From Burkholderia sp. (GTDB lineage: Bacteria; Pseudomonadota; Gammaproteobacteria; Burkholderiales; Burkholderiaceae): DNA of 64,000 nucleotides. A model generated the notes under the pieces. The model made no database searches. It had not been told where the DNA came from and was given only the letters and a program-made list of their open reading frames with translations. The translations under genes were made by a program, and so were the position numbers. Positions 1-8,073 of the stretch are shown here, in pieces. The stretch spans positions 1 through 64,000 of the forward strand of contig JAIRVP010000055.1 in assembly GCA_031253835.1 (NCBI GenBank), written 5' to 3'. Position 1 is the stretch's first letter. Each line of letters starts with the position of its first letter.

Positions 1-789
1 CGTGCCGCCCGGCGTCGTCGCGACGACGCCCGCCGGCGTTTCGTCGAGCTCCAGCACCTCGGTGCCTTCGTACAGTGCACCGCCGTTCAGCCGGAAACCG
101 TGGACGAGGCCGCGCACCAGCGCGAGCGGATGAAGCTGGCCGCCGATCGCATCGATCGCCGCGCCGTGATACAGCCCCGAGCGCACGTATTCGTCGTGCA
201 GCTGATGGCGGCCGACGAGCGTCACGCCCGCGTCGCCGAGATGACGGCGCGCATCCGCGCCGTCGAGCAGCGCGCTCATGTGGCCGGGGTGAACAGCCGC
301 CGTGATGTGGCCGCGCTTGCGGTCGAGCTCGAGCGCGTAGCGCGCGCCGATCGCATCGATCAGGTCCATCGACTCGGCCGATGCGAAGCGCCACAGCCGC
401 TTCGCATCGTCGTGCGACAGGTGATCGATCATGTCGGCCGCTTCCCAGCGCGCGAGGCCGGGCGTCAGTTGCCCGCCGTTGCGGCCGGACGCGGCCGAGC
501 CGACGTGATGCTTGTCGACGAGGATCGTGTCGACGCCCGCTTCCGCGAGATGCAGCGCGGCCGATGCGCCGAGCAGCCCCGCGCCGATCACGAGCACGTC
601 GCACACGGCGTCGTGCGCGAGCGGCGCGCCGTTTTCGTGGCGCGACAGCGATGCCTCGTACCAGTTGGCCGGGCGCTCGCCGTCGTAGCGGGCCGGGTCG
701 CACCAGTTCCAGTTGTCTTTCTCGATATTCAGTTGCGTGGGTTCGAAACGCGATTCGCCCTGGATCAGGGGTTGTTTGTTGAAAGTCAT
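1..789 (-). CDS. FAD-dependent amine oxidoreductase (DAO family), C-terminus outside window
   Basis: The first 263 codons of a flavoprotein of the DAO family, resembling gamma-glutamylputrescine oxidase (PuuB/OrdL type), which oxidises amines or amino acids to aldehydes or keto acids with release of H2O2. The dinucleotide-binding motif GAGLLG lies at residues 69-74, followed by a conserved GSAASGRNGGQ stretch typical of this family. The protein starts MTFNKQPL; the ATG at 789 is the first in-frame start. The frame is open to base 1, so the C-terminal part of the substrate domain is missing from this window. It is divergent from a TetR regulator, which probably controls it through the paired inverted repeats between them. 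Family assignment is solid; the exact amine substrate is unknown. Confidence 0.8.
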   Translation of the reverse strand, partial: MTFNKQPLIQGESRFEPTQLNIEKDNWNWCDPARYDGERPANWYEASLSRHENGAPLAHDAVCDVLVIGAGLLGASAALHLAEAGVDTILVDKHHVGSAASGRNGGQLTPGLARWEAADMIDHLSHDDAKRLWRFASAESMDLIDAIGARYALELDRKRGHITAAVHPGHMSALLDGADARRHLGDAGVTLVGRHQLHDEYVRSGLYHGAAIDAIGGQLHPLALVRGLVHGFRLNGGALYEGTEVLELDETPAGVVATTPGGT

Positions 790-975
790 GATTGCACTTG
801 CATGGTCTTGGGCCGCCTGTCGAAGAGCCTTCTGGCTTCGCGGGTGGGGCAGCCGGTTCCACATGGGTGTCAACGTGAAAAGGGGCGCGATGGCCCGTGT
901 TGACGGCGGGCACGCTCGTGCCGCCTGGATCCCGGACTGTGCGAAAGCACGTATTGAAAGGTGCCGGGACACCCA

Positions 976-1012
976 ATTTCTACACCGCAGAAATAATTCT
1001 ACAGTGTAGAAT
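976..1012. promoter_or_regulatory. paired inverted repeats, candidate TetR operators
   Basis: Two related palindromes lie in the divergent spacer. The downstream one, TTCTACAGTGTAGAA (997-1011), is perfect and extends by one A/T pair on each side. The upstream one, TTCTACACCGCAGAA (978-992), keeps the outer half-sites. Their starts are 19 bp apart, roughly two helical turns, so two dimers could bind on the same face. They sit about 55 bp upstream of the TetR start. Assignment to this regulator is inferred from position and symmetry. Confidence 0.55.
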
Positions 1013-1065
1013 AAGCTTTCGTCAAGTTTACAGCCGGTGTCCTGCCGGCATGCCGGCCCACCCCG

Positions 1066-1713
1066 ATGAAAGACAAACCCGCCCAGGGCCCGCGCGGCCT
1101 CGACAAGGACGCGATCGTCGCGGCCGCGCTCGCGCTGCTCGAAGACGTCGGCGAAGCCGCGTTCAGCGTGCGCAAGCTCGCACTGTCCGTCGGCTGCGAC
1201 CCGATGAGCGTGCTGTACCACTTCAAGTCGAAGGACGGCCTGAGCCGCGCGATCGCGAACGCGCTGTCGCGCTCGCTCGTGCCGGTCGACCCGTCGCTGC
1301 CGTGGCGCGAACGGCTGCGCGACCTCGCACGCCAGTACCGTGCGCTCGCGCTGCGCTACCCTGCCGCGTTCGCGCTGCTGCAGCGGCACATGAGCACCGG
1401 GCCGGCCGATCTCGCGCATATCGAGGCCGTGCATCGCGCGCTGACCGATGCCGGCATCCCGCGCGCGGCGCTGCCGTCGGTATGCGTCGGCTGGTATGCG
1501 AGCGTGATCGGCCTGGCCGCCGCCGAAGCCGGCGGCCTCACGCGCGCCGCGAACGACGTCGAGCTCGCGGAGATGAACGCGCTGTCCGACACCGCGCATC
1601 CGCTCGTCAAGTCGGCCGCCCCGCTCTATGCGCAGCTCGACCCGGCGGCCGTGCACGACACGATGCTCGACGTGCTGCTCGACGGCATCGCGCGGCGCGC
1701 GCACGCGGCCTGA
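1066..1713 (+). CDS. TetR family transcriptional regulator
   Basis: A 215-residue TetR-type repressor. The N-terminal helix-turn-helix is clear at about residues 15-60, with the recognition segment SVGCDPMSVLYHFKSKDGL; the rest is a helical ligand/dimer domain with the TetR_C spacing. The ATG at 1066 gives a normal-length N-terminus (MKDKPAQG). It is divergent from the flavin oxidase, and the palindromes at 978-1011 are placed to control both promoters. A likely role is repression of amine oxidation in the absence of substrate, but the ligand cannot be read from the sequence. Confidence 0.85.
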   Translation: MKDKPAQGPRGLDKDAIVAAALALLEDVGEAAFSVRKLALSVGCDPMSVLYHFKSKDGLSRAIANALSRSLVPVDPSLPWRERLRDLARQYRALALRYPAAFALLQRHMSTGPADLAHIEAVHRALTDAGIPRAALPSVCVGWYASVIGLAAAEAGGLTRAANDVELAEMNALSDTAHPLVKSAAPLYAQLDPAAVHDTMLDVLLDGIARRAHAA

Positions 1714-1734
1714 CCGGCGCACTGGCCGCCAATG

Positions 1735-1762
1735 AAAAAGGCGCCCCGACGGGCGCCTTTTT
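1735..1762. terminator. bidirectional intrinsic terminator
   Basis: Perfect stem GGCGCCC (1740-1746) / GGGCGCC (1751-1757) with a CGAC loop, flanked by AAAAA on the left and TTTTT on the right. It lies between the convergent TetR gene and gntK, so it can end transcripts from both directions. Confidence 0.9.
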
Positions 1763-1786
1763 CATGACGATTGCCGCGAACCGCGC

Positions 1787-2290
1787 TCAGTGCTGCTGCG
1801 CGATGCCGATCTTCAGCATGACCTGATCGACGATCTGTTCGGGCGTCAGCTCGATGCTGACCTCGATCGCTTCGTCCGGGCCCGGCTCCTCGAGCGTGTC
1901 GAGCTGGCTCTTCAGCAGCGACGGATCGAAGAAATGGCCGGTGCGGCTCTTCAGGCGCTCGTGCAACACCTCGAACGAACCCTTCAGATACACGAACCGC
2001 ACGTCGGTGTCGGTGCCACGCAGCACGTCGCGGTACGACCGCTTCAGCGACGAGCACGTGAACACGGCCGTCTCGCCGGCGCGCTGCTTTTCCTCGATGG
2101 CGGCGCGGATCGTGCGCAGCCACGGCCAGCGGTCGTCGTCGGTCAGCGGAATGCCCTGGTGCATCTTTTCCTTGTTCGCCGCGCTGTGAAATGCGTCGCC
2201 GTCGGTATAGGTGCACGACAGGCGTTCCGCCAGCATTTCGCCGATTCGCGACTTGCCCGCGCCCGACACGCCCATTGCGATCAGAATCAT
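1787..2290 (-). CDS. gntK: gluconokinase
   Basis: ATP:D-gluconate 6-phosphotransferase of the GntK/IdnK type, 167 residues, the usual length. The Walker A motif GVSGAGKS is at residues 7-14. It phosphorylates gluconate to 6-phosphogluconate in the cytoplasm, the substrate of Edd encoded just upstream in the window. It starts 14 bp after the gntP stop and is surely co-transcribed with it. The start ATG follows a purine-poor but normally spaced region; MILIAMGVSG is the standard N-terminus of the family. Confidence 0.95.
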   Translation of the reverse strand: MILIAMGVSGAGKSRIGEMLAERLSCTYTDGDAFHSAANKEKMHQGIPLTDDDRWPWLRTIRAAIEEKQRAGETAVFTCSSLKRSYRDVLRGTDTDVRFVYLKGSFEVLHERLKSRTGHFFDPSLLKSQLDTLEEPGPDEAIEVSIELTPEQIVDQVMLKIGIAQQH

Positions 2291-2303
2291 TGACTACCCC
2301 TTG

Positions 2304-3665
2304 TTACAGAACCATGCTCAGCAGCAACGTGAAACTGAGACCGAGCACCGAGATGATGGTTTCAAGCAGCGACCAGGTCTTGAACGTCTGACCGACCGTC
2401 ATCCCGAAGTATTCCTTGATCAGCCAGAAGCCGCCGTCGTTCACGTGCGAGAAGATCAGCGAGCCCGAGCCCGTCGCGAGCACCAGCAGCTCCGGGCTGA
2501 CCGTCGTGCCGGCCGCCGCCGCGATCGGCGCGACGATGCCGCAGGCCGTCGTCATCGCGACCGTCGCCGAACCCGTCGCGAGACGCATCAGCGCCGCGAC
2601 GAACCAGCCGAGCAGCAGCGGCGACAGGTGCGCGTGCTTCGCGGTCTCGACGATCTGCTGCGAGATCCCGCTGTCGCGCAGGACGCCGCCGAAGCCGCCG
2701 CCCGCGCCGACGATCAGCGTGATCCCGGCGATCGGCGCCAGGCACTCGCTGCAGAACTTCTGGATCTGGTCGCGGTTGAAGCCCTGCAGCTTGCCGAACG
2801 TGAAGAAGCTCACGAGCACGGCGATCAGCAGCGCGACGTCCGAGTTGCCGGCGAAGCGCAGCAGGTTGTTCGGCAGCGACTTCGGCGTGAACAGCAGGTC
2901 GGCCCAGCTGCCGACGAGCATCAGCACGACGGGCAGCAGGATCGTGAACAGCGTGATGCCGAAGCTCGGCAGTTCGCGCTTGCGGCCGTCCGTGTGCGTG
3001 TCGACGAACTGTGCGGCCAGCGGGTTGTTCTCCGGCAGCTTCACGAACTTCGAGATCGTCAGCGCGAACACCGGGCCCGCGATGATCGCGGTCGGCACGC
3101 CGACGAGCAGGCCGAACGCGATCGTCTTGCCGATATCGGCGCCGTATTGCTGGACAGCCAGCAGCGCGGCCGGGTGCGGCGGGATCAGCCCGTGCACGAC
3201 GGACAGGCCGGCCACCATCGGCAGGCCGACGACGAGCAGCGACTTGCCGGTGCGCTTCGCGACGTTGAACGCGATCGGGATCAGCAGCACGAAGCCGACT
3301 TCGAAGAACACCGGCAGGCCGACGATGATCGCGACGAACATCATCGCCCAGTGGATATTCTTTTCACCGAACCAGTCGATCAGCGTGGTCGCGATCCGTT
3401 CGGCGCCGCCCGATTCGGCCATCATCTTGCCGAGCATCGTGCCGAGGCCGACGACGATCGCAATGTGGCCGAGCGTGCCACCGGTGCCTGCCTCGAACGA
3501 CTTGACGATCTTGTCCATCGGCATGCCGACGACCAGACCGAGGCCGAGCGAAACGATGATCAGCACCAGGAACGGGTAGATCTTGAAGCGCGCGATCATC
3601 AGGATCAGCGCGGCAATCGCGATCAGCGTGAATACGAGCAGCATGCTGCCTTGAACAGCCCCCAT
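2304..3665 (-). CDS. gntP: gluconate:H+ symporter, GntP family
   Basis: A 453-residue integral membrane protein of the GntP family (E. coli GntP/GntT/GntU are about 440-450 residues), with many long hydrophobic segments across its whole length. It imports gluconate by proton symport across the inner membrane. It is the first gene of a gntP-gntK pair and is separated from the upstream eda gene by a terminator and a 200-bp promoter region, so it has its own transcription start. An AGGAG motif (GGAGGAGTGCCAC before ATG) supports the start at 3665. Confidence 0.93.
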   Translation of the reverse strand: MGAVQGSMLLVFTLIAIAALILMIARFKIYPFLVLIIVSLGLGLVVGMPMDKIVKSFEAGTGGTLGHIAIVVGLGTMLGKMMAESGGAERIATTLIDWFGEKNIHWAMMFVAIIVGLPVFFEVGFVLLIPIAFNVAKRTGKSLLVVGLPMVAGLSVVHGLIPPHPAALLAVQQYGADIGKTIAFGLLVGVPTAIIAGPVFALTISKFVKLPENNPLAAQFVDTHTDGRKRELPSFGITLFTILLPVVLMLVGSWADLLFTPKSLPNNLLRFAGNSDVALLIAVLVSFFTFGKLQGFNRDQIQKFCSECLAPIAGITLIVGAGGGFGGVLRDSGISQQIVETAKHAHLSPLLLGWFVAALMRLATGSATVAMTTACGIVAPIAAAAGTTVSPELLVLATGSGSLIFSHVNDGGFWLIKEYFGMTVGQTFKTWSLLETIISVLGLSFTLLLSMVL

Positions 3666-3739
3666 GTGGCACTCCTCCTAGAATTGTTCGAACCGGGCGA
3701 GTAGTTGCGAGTATGCCCGGCTATGCAGGTCTCCGAAAC

Positions 3740-3759
3740 ACGGGGGGTACCCACCCCGT
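3740..3759 (-). promoter_or_regulatory. inverted repeat in gntP leader region
   Basis: ACGGGG (3740-3745) pairs with CCCCGT (3754-3759) around a GGTACCCA centre. It lies in the region expected to be the 5' leader of gntP. No U-tract follows on the minus strand, so it is not a terminator. Function unknown; it may be a leader hairpin or an operator. Confidence 0.3.
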
Positions 3760-3797
3760 CAGGACGCTGAATTTTACTTATCTTTGCGGCCTGCGGA

Positions 3798-3811
3798 TAG
3801 AACCGGTTCCA
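3798..3811. promoter_or_regulatory. palindrome upstream of gntP, candidate operator
   Basis: TAGAACCGGTTCCA is a 14-bp palindrome with a single mismatched pair. It lies about 130 bp upstream of gntP, next to an A/T-rich minus-strand stretch (AAGATAAGTAAAAT, read leftward) that could hold the -10 element. It does not match the HexR-like boxes near edd, so a different regulator would be involved. Assignment is tentative. Confidence 0.35.
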
Positions 3812-3814
3812 TCA

Positions 3815-3860
3815 GCAAAAACCCTCGGTAAAACAAGCACTAAGCGCTTGCCTCCGAGGG
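3815..3860 (-). terminator. intrinsic terminator of edd-eda
   Basis: On the minus strand CCCTCGG/CCGAGGG arms (3822-3828 and 3854-3860) close a hairpin with an inner CAAGC/GCTTG stem, followed by TTTTTGC. It begins about 25 bp beyond the eda stop codon. The nested two-stem form is longer than most intrinsic terminators in this window. Confidence 0.8.
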
Positions 3861-3884
3861 TCGATTCTTCATTTCATACAAGCA

Positions 3885-4511
3885 TTAGCGGGGCAGCTGG
3901 CTCGCGGCTTGCGCGAGGCGCGTGACTTCAGCCCAGTCCTGCGCGGCAAGCGCCGCCTTCGGCGTGAGCCACGAACCGCCGACGCACACGACGTTCGGCA
4001 GCTTCAGGAAATTCGGCGCGGTGTCGACCGTGATGCCGCCGGTCGGGCAGAACTTCAGCGCCGGGAACGGGCCGTGGAACGCCTGCAGCATCGGCACGCC
4101 GCCCGCCTGCTGCGCGGGGAAGAACTTCACGATCTCGTAGCCGAATTCGAGTGCCTGGATGATGTCGCTCGGCGTCATCACGCCCGGCAGCAGCGGCAGG
4201 CCCGCGTCGAGCGACGCGAGGTGCAGTTCCTTCGTCAGTCCCGGCGACACGCCGAACTTCGCGCCCGCACGCTTCGCCTGTGCGCAGTGCTCGGGTTTCG
4301 TGATCGTGCCGACGCCGACGACGATGTCGTCCGCGAGCTGGCTCGCGCGCTGGATCGCCTCCAGGCCGGCCGGCGTGCGCAGCGTGATCTCGAGCACCTT
4401 CACGCCGCCCGCGTGCAATGCGCGCGACACGTTTTCACCCTGCTCGACCGAGTCGAATGCGAGCACCGGAATGACCGGGCCCAGCTTCACGATTTCAGCA
4501 ATCGTCTTCAT
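3885..4511 (-). CDS. eda: KHG/KDPG aldolase
   Basis: 2-Keto-3-deoxy-6-phosphogluconate aldolase, 208 residues, a TIM barrel class I aldolase that splits KDPG to pyruvate and glyceraldehyde 3-phosphate. The Schiff-base lysine is K129 in YEIVKFFPA and the catalytic glutamate is E41 in LEITLRT. The ATG at 4511 follows AAGGAGCCAATTCA, a good ribosome site. It starts 19 bp after edd and completes the Entner-Doudoroff pathway; a strong terminator follows. Confidence 0.96.
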   Translation of the reverse strand: MKTIAEIVKLGPVIPVLAFDSVEQGENVSRALHAGGVKVLEITLRTPAGLEAIQRASQLADDIVVGVGTITKPEHCAQAKRAGAKFGVSPGLTKELHLASLDAGLPLLPGVMTPSDIIQALEFGYEIVKFFPAQQAGGVPMLQAFHGPFPALKFCPTGGITVDTAPNFLKLPNVVCVGGSWLTPKAALAAQDWAEVTRLAQAASQLPR

Positions 4512-4530
4512 TGAATTGGCTCCTTGAAAT

Positions 4531-6387
4531 TCATGCGGTGACGCGGACGGCCGTTTCGCCGACCAGCGTCCCGAAAACCGATGCGCCCTGCTCGGCCGGC
4601 GCCGCGGCCGCGCGGAACACGCCGAACAGTTCGCGCCCGAAACCGACTTCGTTCTCGGCCTGGTGCAGCGGCTGCGCGACCGGGCGCGCGCGCCACTCGG
4701 CGTCGTCGACCTCGATGTCGAGCACGCCGGCTTCCGCGTCGATCACGAGCGTATCGCCCGTCTTCACCTTGCCGAGCGGGCCGGCCAGCAACGCTTCCGG
4801 CGACACGTGGATCACGGCCGGCACCTTGCCCGACGCACCCGACATGCGGCCGTCGGTGACCAGCGCGACGTGGAAGCCCTGATCCTGCAGCACGCCGAGC
4901 AGCGGCGTCAAACGGTGCAGCTCGGGCATCCCGTTCGCGCGCGCGCCCTGGAAGCGCACGACCGCGACGAAATCGCGCTTCAGCTCGCCGCGATCGAACG
5001 CTTCCTGCACGGCTTCCTGCGAATCGAACACGATCGCGGGCGCCGTCACCTTGCGGTGCTCGGGCGCAACCGCCGAAATCTTGATCACGCCGCGGCCGAG
5101 CCGGCCCTGCATCAGGCGCAGGCCGCCGTCCGGCTGGAACGGGTCGCGGATGCCGCGCAGCACCTTGGTGTCGTGGCTCTCGGCCGCGCCGTCGACCCAC
5201 GTCAGCTTGCCGTCGATCAGCTTCGGCTCCTTCGTGTAGTGCGTAAGCCCCTTGCCGGCAACCGTCGTCACGTCCTCGTGCAGCAGCCCGCCTTCGAGCA
5301 GGTTGCGCACCAGGAACGCGACGCCGCCCGCCGCGTGGAAATGGTTCACGTCCGCCTTGCCGTTCGGGTAGATCTTCGCGAGCAGCGGCACGACGGCCGA
5401 CAGTTCGTCGAAGTCGTCCCAGTCGATCAGGACGCCGGCCGCGCGCGCGATCGCGACGAGGTGCAGCGTGTGGTTGGTCGAGCCGCCGGTCGCGAGCAGC
5501 GCGACGATCCCGTTGACGATCGCCTTCTCGTCGATCACATGGCCGATCGGCGTGTAATGGCCGCGCTCGACGGTCAGGTCGAGCACGCGGCGCGCGGCTT
5601 CGGCCGTCAGCGCGGTGCGCAGCGGCGTGTGCGGATGAACGAATGCCGAGCCCGGCAGGTGCAGGCCCATCAGCTCCATCAGCATCTGGTTGCTGTTCGC
5701 GGTGCCGTAGAACGTGCAGGTGCCGTGGCCGTGATACGCGGCCGATTCGGCTTCGAGCAGCGCGTCGCGGCCGACCTGGCCGGTCGCGAACTGCTGGCGG
5801 ATCTTTGCCTTGTCGTCGTTCGACAGGCCGCTCGTCATCGGGCCGGCCGGCACGAAGATGGTCGGCAGGTGGCCGAACTGCAGCGCGCCGATCAGGAGGC
5901 CCGGCACGATCTTGTCGCAGATGCCGAGGCAGAGCGCCGCGTCGAACATGTTGTGCGTGAGCGCGATCGCCGTGCCCATCGCGATCGCTTCGCGCGAGAA
6001 CAGCGACAGCTCCATCCCCGGGTTGCCCTGCGTGACGCCGTCGCACATCGCCGGCACGCCGCCCGCGAACTGCGCGACGCCGCCGTTCTCGCGCGCGGCC
6101 GCCTTGATGATCTCGGGGAAATCCTTGTACGGGGCGTGCGCGGACAGCATCTCGTTGTACGAGGACACGATGCCGATGTTCGGCTCGCGGATCGCCTTGA
6201 TCGAGAACTTGTCGTTGCCCTCGAGGCCCGCGAAACCGTGCGCGAGGTTCGCGCACGACAGCGCGCCGCGTGCCGGGAACTTGCCCTGCGCGCCGTCGAT
6301 GCGCTGCAGATAGGCGGAACGGGTCGATTGGCTGCGGGCAATCACGCGTTCGGTGACCTTCGCCAGAGTGGGGTGCAGCGACGTCAT
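4531..6387 (-). CDS. edd: phosphogluconate dehydratase
   Basis: 6-Phosphogluconate dehydratase of the IlvD/Edd family, which converts 6-phosphogluconate to KDPG using a [4Fe-4S] cluster. From the ATG at 6387 the product is 618 residues (E. coli Edd is 603). Cysteine-bearing family motifs GGVPAMCDGVTQG and LGICDKIVPG are present, as is GGSTNHTLH. I chose 6387 rather than an in-frame ATG 63 bp upstream because AGGAGCGCCCAGC precedes it with correct spacing and the extra N-terminus is not conserved-looking. It forms an operon with eda and is divergent from hexR, with two HexR-like boxes in between. Confidence 0.95.
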   Translation of the reverse strand: MTSLHPTLAKVTERVIARSQSTRSAYLQRIDGAQGKFPARGALSCANLAHGFAGLEGNDKFSIKAIREPNIGIVSSYNEMLSAHAPYKDFPEIIKAAARENGGVAQFAGGVPAMCDGVTQGNPGMELSLFSREAIAMGTAIALTHNMFDAALCLGICDKIVPGLLIGALQFGHLPTIFVPAGPMTSGLSNDDKAKIRQQFATGQVGRDALLEAESAAYHGHGTCTFYGTANSNQMLMELMGLHLPGSAFVHPHTPLRTALTAEAARRVLDLTVERGHYTPIGHVIDEKAIVNGIVALLATGGSTNHTLHLVAIARAAGVLIDWDDFDELSAVVPLLAKIYPNGKADVNHFHAAGGVAFLVRNLLEGGLLHEDVTTVAGKGLTHYTKEPKLIDGKLTWVDGAAESHDTKVLRGIRDPFQPDGGLRLMQGRLGRGVIKISAVAPEHRKVTAPAIVFDSQEAVQEAFDRGELKRDFVAVVRFQGARANGMPELHRLTPLLGVLQDQGFHVALVTDGRMSGASGKVPAVIHVSPEALLAGPLGKVKTGDTLVIDAEAGVLDIEVDDAEWRARPVAQPLHQAENEVGFGRELFGVFRAAAAPAEQGASVFGTLVGETAVRVTA

Positions 6388-6471
6388 GCTGGGCGCTCCT
6401 GTATGCCGGCCGACACCGGCGGTTGGAATCGTGGGGACGGTCGAGTACATCGACTGAACGAAGCCAGTCTA

Positions 6472-6484
6472 GTAGAAAAACTAC
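6472..6484. promoter_or_regulatory. HexR-like operator at the edd promoter
   Basis: GTAGAAAAACTAC is an inverted repeat of GTAG-N5-CTAC form about 85 bp upstream of the edd start. The same architecture occurs near hexR at 6615-6627. HexR boxes in proteobacteria are TGTA-rich palindromes of this size, so repression of edd-eda with relief by KDPG is the natural reading. Confidence 0.6.
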
Positions 6485-6613
6485 ATGCACGCAATGCGGG
6501 TTGATGGACGCGAAACCCATATTCCCGCTACCAGCAAGGCTTTGCCTAGTGAAAACCCTAAGCGCATCTGTCGCAGGCACATCGAAAGCGTGATGATGAC
6601 GCTAGTATTTTCA

Positions 6614-6628
6614 TGTAGATTTTCTACA
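6614..6628. promoter_or_regulatory. HexR-like operator at the hexR promoter
   Basis: TGTAGATTTTCTACA, a 15-bp palindrome with six-base arms, centred about 60 bp upstream of the hexR start. It shares GTAG-N5-CTAC with the site near edd, which suggests autoregulation together with control of edd-eda. Confidence 0.65.
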
Positions 6629-6680
6629 ATTCGATTGCGATACACTCGCTCATCCGAACCCGATTTTCACGTGCCGTCCC

Positions 6681-7529
6681 ATGCTGCCTCGCATTGAAGC
6701 GATCCGCGCCGACCTGCGCCCGTCCGAGCGCAAGCTCGCCGACTACATCCTCGCCGCGCCGCGCGAGGTGCTCGACCTCGCGATGACCGAGCTGTCGACG
6801 CGCGCGGGCGTCAGCCAGCCGACCATCGCGCGCTTCTGCCAGGCGCTCGGCTGCAGCGGCTTTCGCGAATTCAAGATCCGGCTCGCGCAGAGCGTCGCGC
6901 CGGGCGTGTCGTCGGTGTATCGCGACGTCGAACCCGACGAACCGGCGCCCGGCATCATCGGCAAGGTGTTCGACCGCACGATCGGCGCGCTGATCGAGGT
7001 GCGCAACAGCCTGTCCGCGGGCAGCGTCGCCGATGCGATCGCGCTGCTGTCGAATGCGTCGCGGATCGAGTTCTACGGCGCCGGCGGCTCGGGCATCGCC
7101 GCGCAGGACATCCAGCACAAGTTCTTCCGGCTCGGCGTGCCGAGCGTCGCGTACTCGGATCCGCACACGTTCTCGATGTCGTCGGCGCTGCTCGGGCCGC
7201 ACGACGTCGTCGTCGCGATCTCGAACACGGGCCGCACGCGCGACATCGTCGACGCCGCGCGCTCCGCGCTCGCGTGCGGCGCGAAAGTCGTCGCGATCAC
7301 GCAGAGCCATTCGCCGCTCGCGAAGCTCGCGACCGTGAGCCTCGCGTCGAATGTCGCCGAGGAAACGGACGTGTTCTCGCCGATGACGTCGCGGATGTCG
7401 CATCTCGCGATCGGCGACATCCTCGCGGTCGGCGTCGCGCTGTCGCGCGGCCCCGCGCTGATGGAACGCGTCGGCCGCGCGAAGGAAGCGATCACGCGCC
7501 GCCGGATCGACGACGGCACGAAGGATTGA
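6681..7529 (+). CDS. hexR: HexR-type RpiR family regulator
   Basis: A 282-residue RpiR family regulator. An N-terminal helix-turn-helix (about residues 36-60, STRAGVSQPTIARFCQALG) precedes a SIS sugar-phosphate-binding domain (about 125-255, with FYGAGGSGIAAQ and VVAISNTGRT). HexR proteins repress Entner-Doudoroff genes and are released by KDPG. Its position divergent from edd-eda and the two matching palindromes in the shared promoter region support this. No clear Shine-Dalgarno sequence precedes the ATG at 6681, but MLPRIEAIRADLRPSERKLA is the usual N-terminus. Confidence 0.92.
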   Translation: MLPRIEAIRADLRPSERKLADYILAAPREVLDLAMTELSTRAGVSQPTIARFCQALGCSGFREFKIRLAQSVAPGVSSVYRDVEPDEPAPGIIGKVFDRTIGALIEVRNSLSAGSVADAIALLSNASRIEFYGAGGSGIAAQDIQHKFFRLGVPSVAYSDPHTFSMSSALLGPHDVVVAISNTGRTRDIVDAARSALACGAKVVAITQSHSPLAKLATVSLASNVAEETDVFSPMTSRMSHLAIGDILAVGVALSRGPALMERVGRAKEAITRRRIDDGTKD

Positions 7530-7567
7530 ACCGGCATCGCGCGAAACGCAACCGCACGTAAACGAAC

Positions 7568-7593
7568 AACGGCGCCCCTCGGGGCGCCGTTTT
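7568..7593 (+). terminator. intrinsic terminator after hexR
   Basis: Stem ACGGCGCCCC (7569-7578) / GGGGCGCCGT (7581-7590) with a two-base loop, followed by TTTTA on the plus strand. It separates hexR from the convergent hemJ gene. Confidence 0.85.
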
Positions 7594-7631
7594 ACATGCG
7601 GCTGCGGCAACGTAGCGGCCGGCCGCGCCGT

Positions 7632-8054
7632 TCAGAACGGCTTGATCACGACCAGCGCGACGGCCACGAGCATGCCGAGCACCGGCAGCTCGTTGAACAC
7701 GCGATACCACTTGTCGGTGCGGCGGTTCTCGCCGCGCTCGAACACCCGCAGCAGGTGGCCGCAGTATGCGTGGTAGATGACGAGCAGCAGCACGACCGTC
7801 ACCTTCGCATGGATCCAGCCCTGCCCCTGCCCGATGCCGATCACGAGCCACAGCCACAGCCCGCAGGCCAGCGCCGGCACCGCGATCATCGTCATGAAGC
7901 GGAACAGCTTGCGCGCCATCAGCAGCAGGCGGCGTACCGCGGCCGGATCGGTCTCCATGGCCAGGTTCACGTAGATGCGCGGCAGGTAGAAGAGCCCCGC
8001 GAACCACGCGGCGATCAGAACGATATGGAACGTCTTGACCCAGAGCATTGCCAT
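7632..8054 (-). CDS. hemJ: protoporphyrinogen oxidase HemJ
   Basis: A 140-residue membrane protein of the HemJ (UPF0093/CopD-like) family, the oxygen-independent protoporphyrinogen IX oxidase of many bacteria without HemG or HemY. Four hydrophobic segments are visible. The family's essential histidine (H10 in KTFHIV) and lysine (K84 in WIHAKVTV) are present. The start could instead be the ATG two codons later (8048), which gives the common MLWVK beginning. It is the last gene of the leftward array and follows proA by 19 bp. Confidence 0.85.
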   Translation of the reverse strand: MAMLWVKTFHIVLIAAWFAGLFYLPRIYVNLAMETDPAAVRRLLLMARKLFRFMTMIAVPALACGLWLWLVIGIGQGQGWIHAKVTVVLLLVIYHAYCGHLLRVFERGENRRTDKWYRVFNELPVLGMLVAVALVVIKPF

Positions 8055-8073
8055 TGGTGGTGCGCCTCGCTGG

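Noticed and set aside
4508..6580. A 690-codon minus-strand open frame overlapping edd
   Set aside because: Different frame from edd, Arg-rich, and no conserved motif; edd itself has full family length and motifs.
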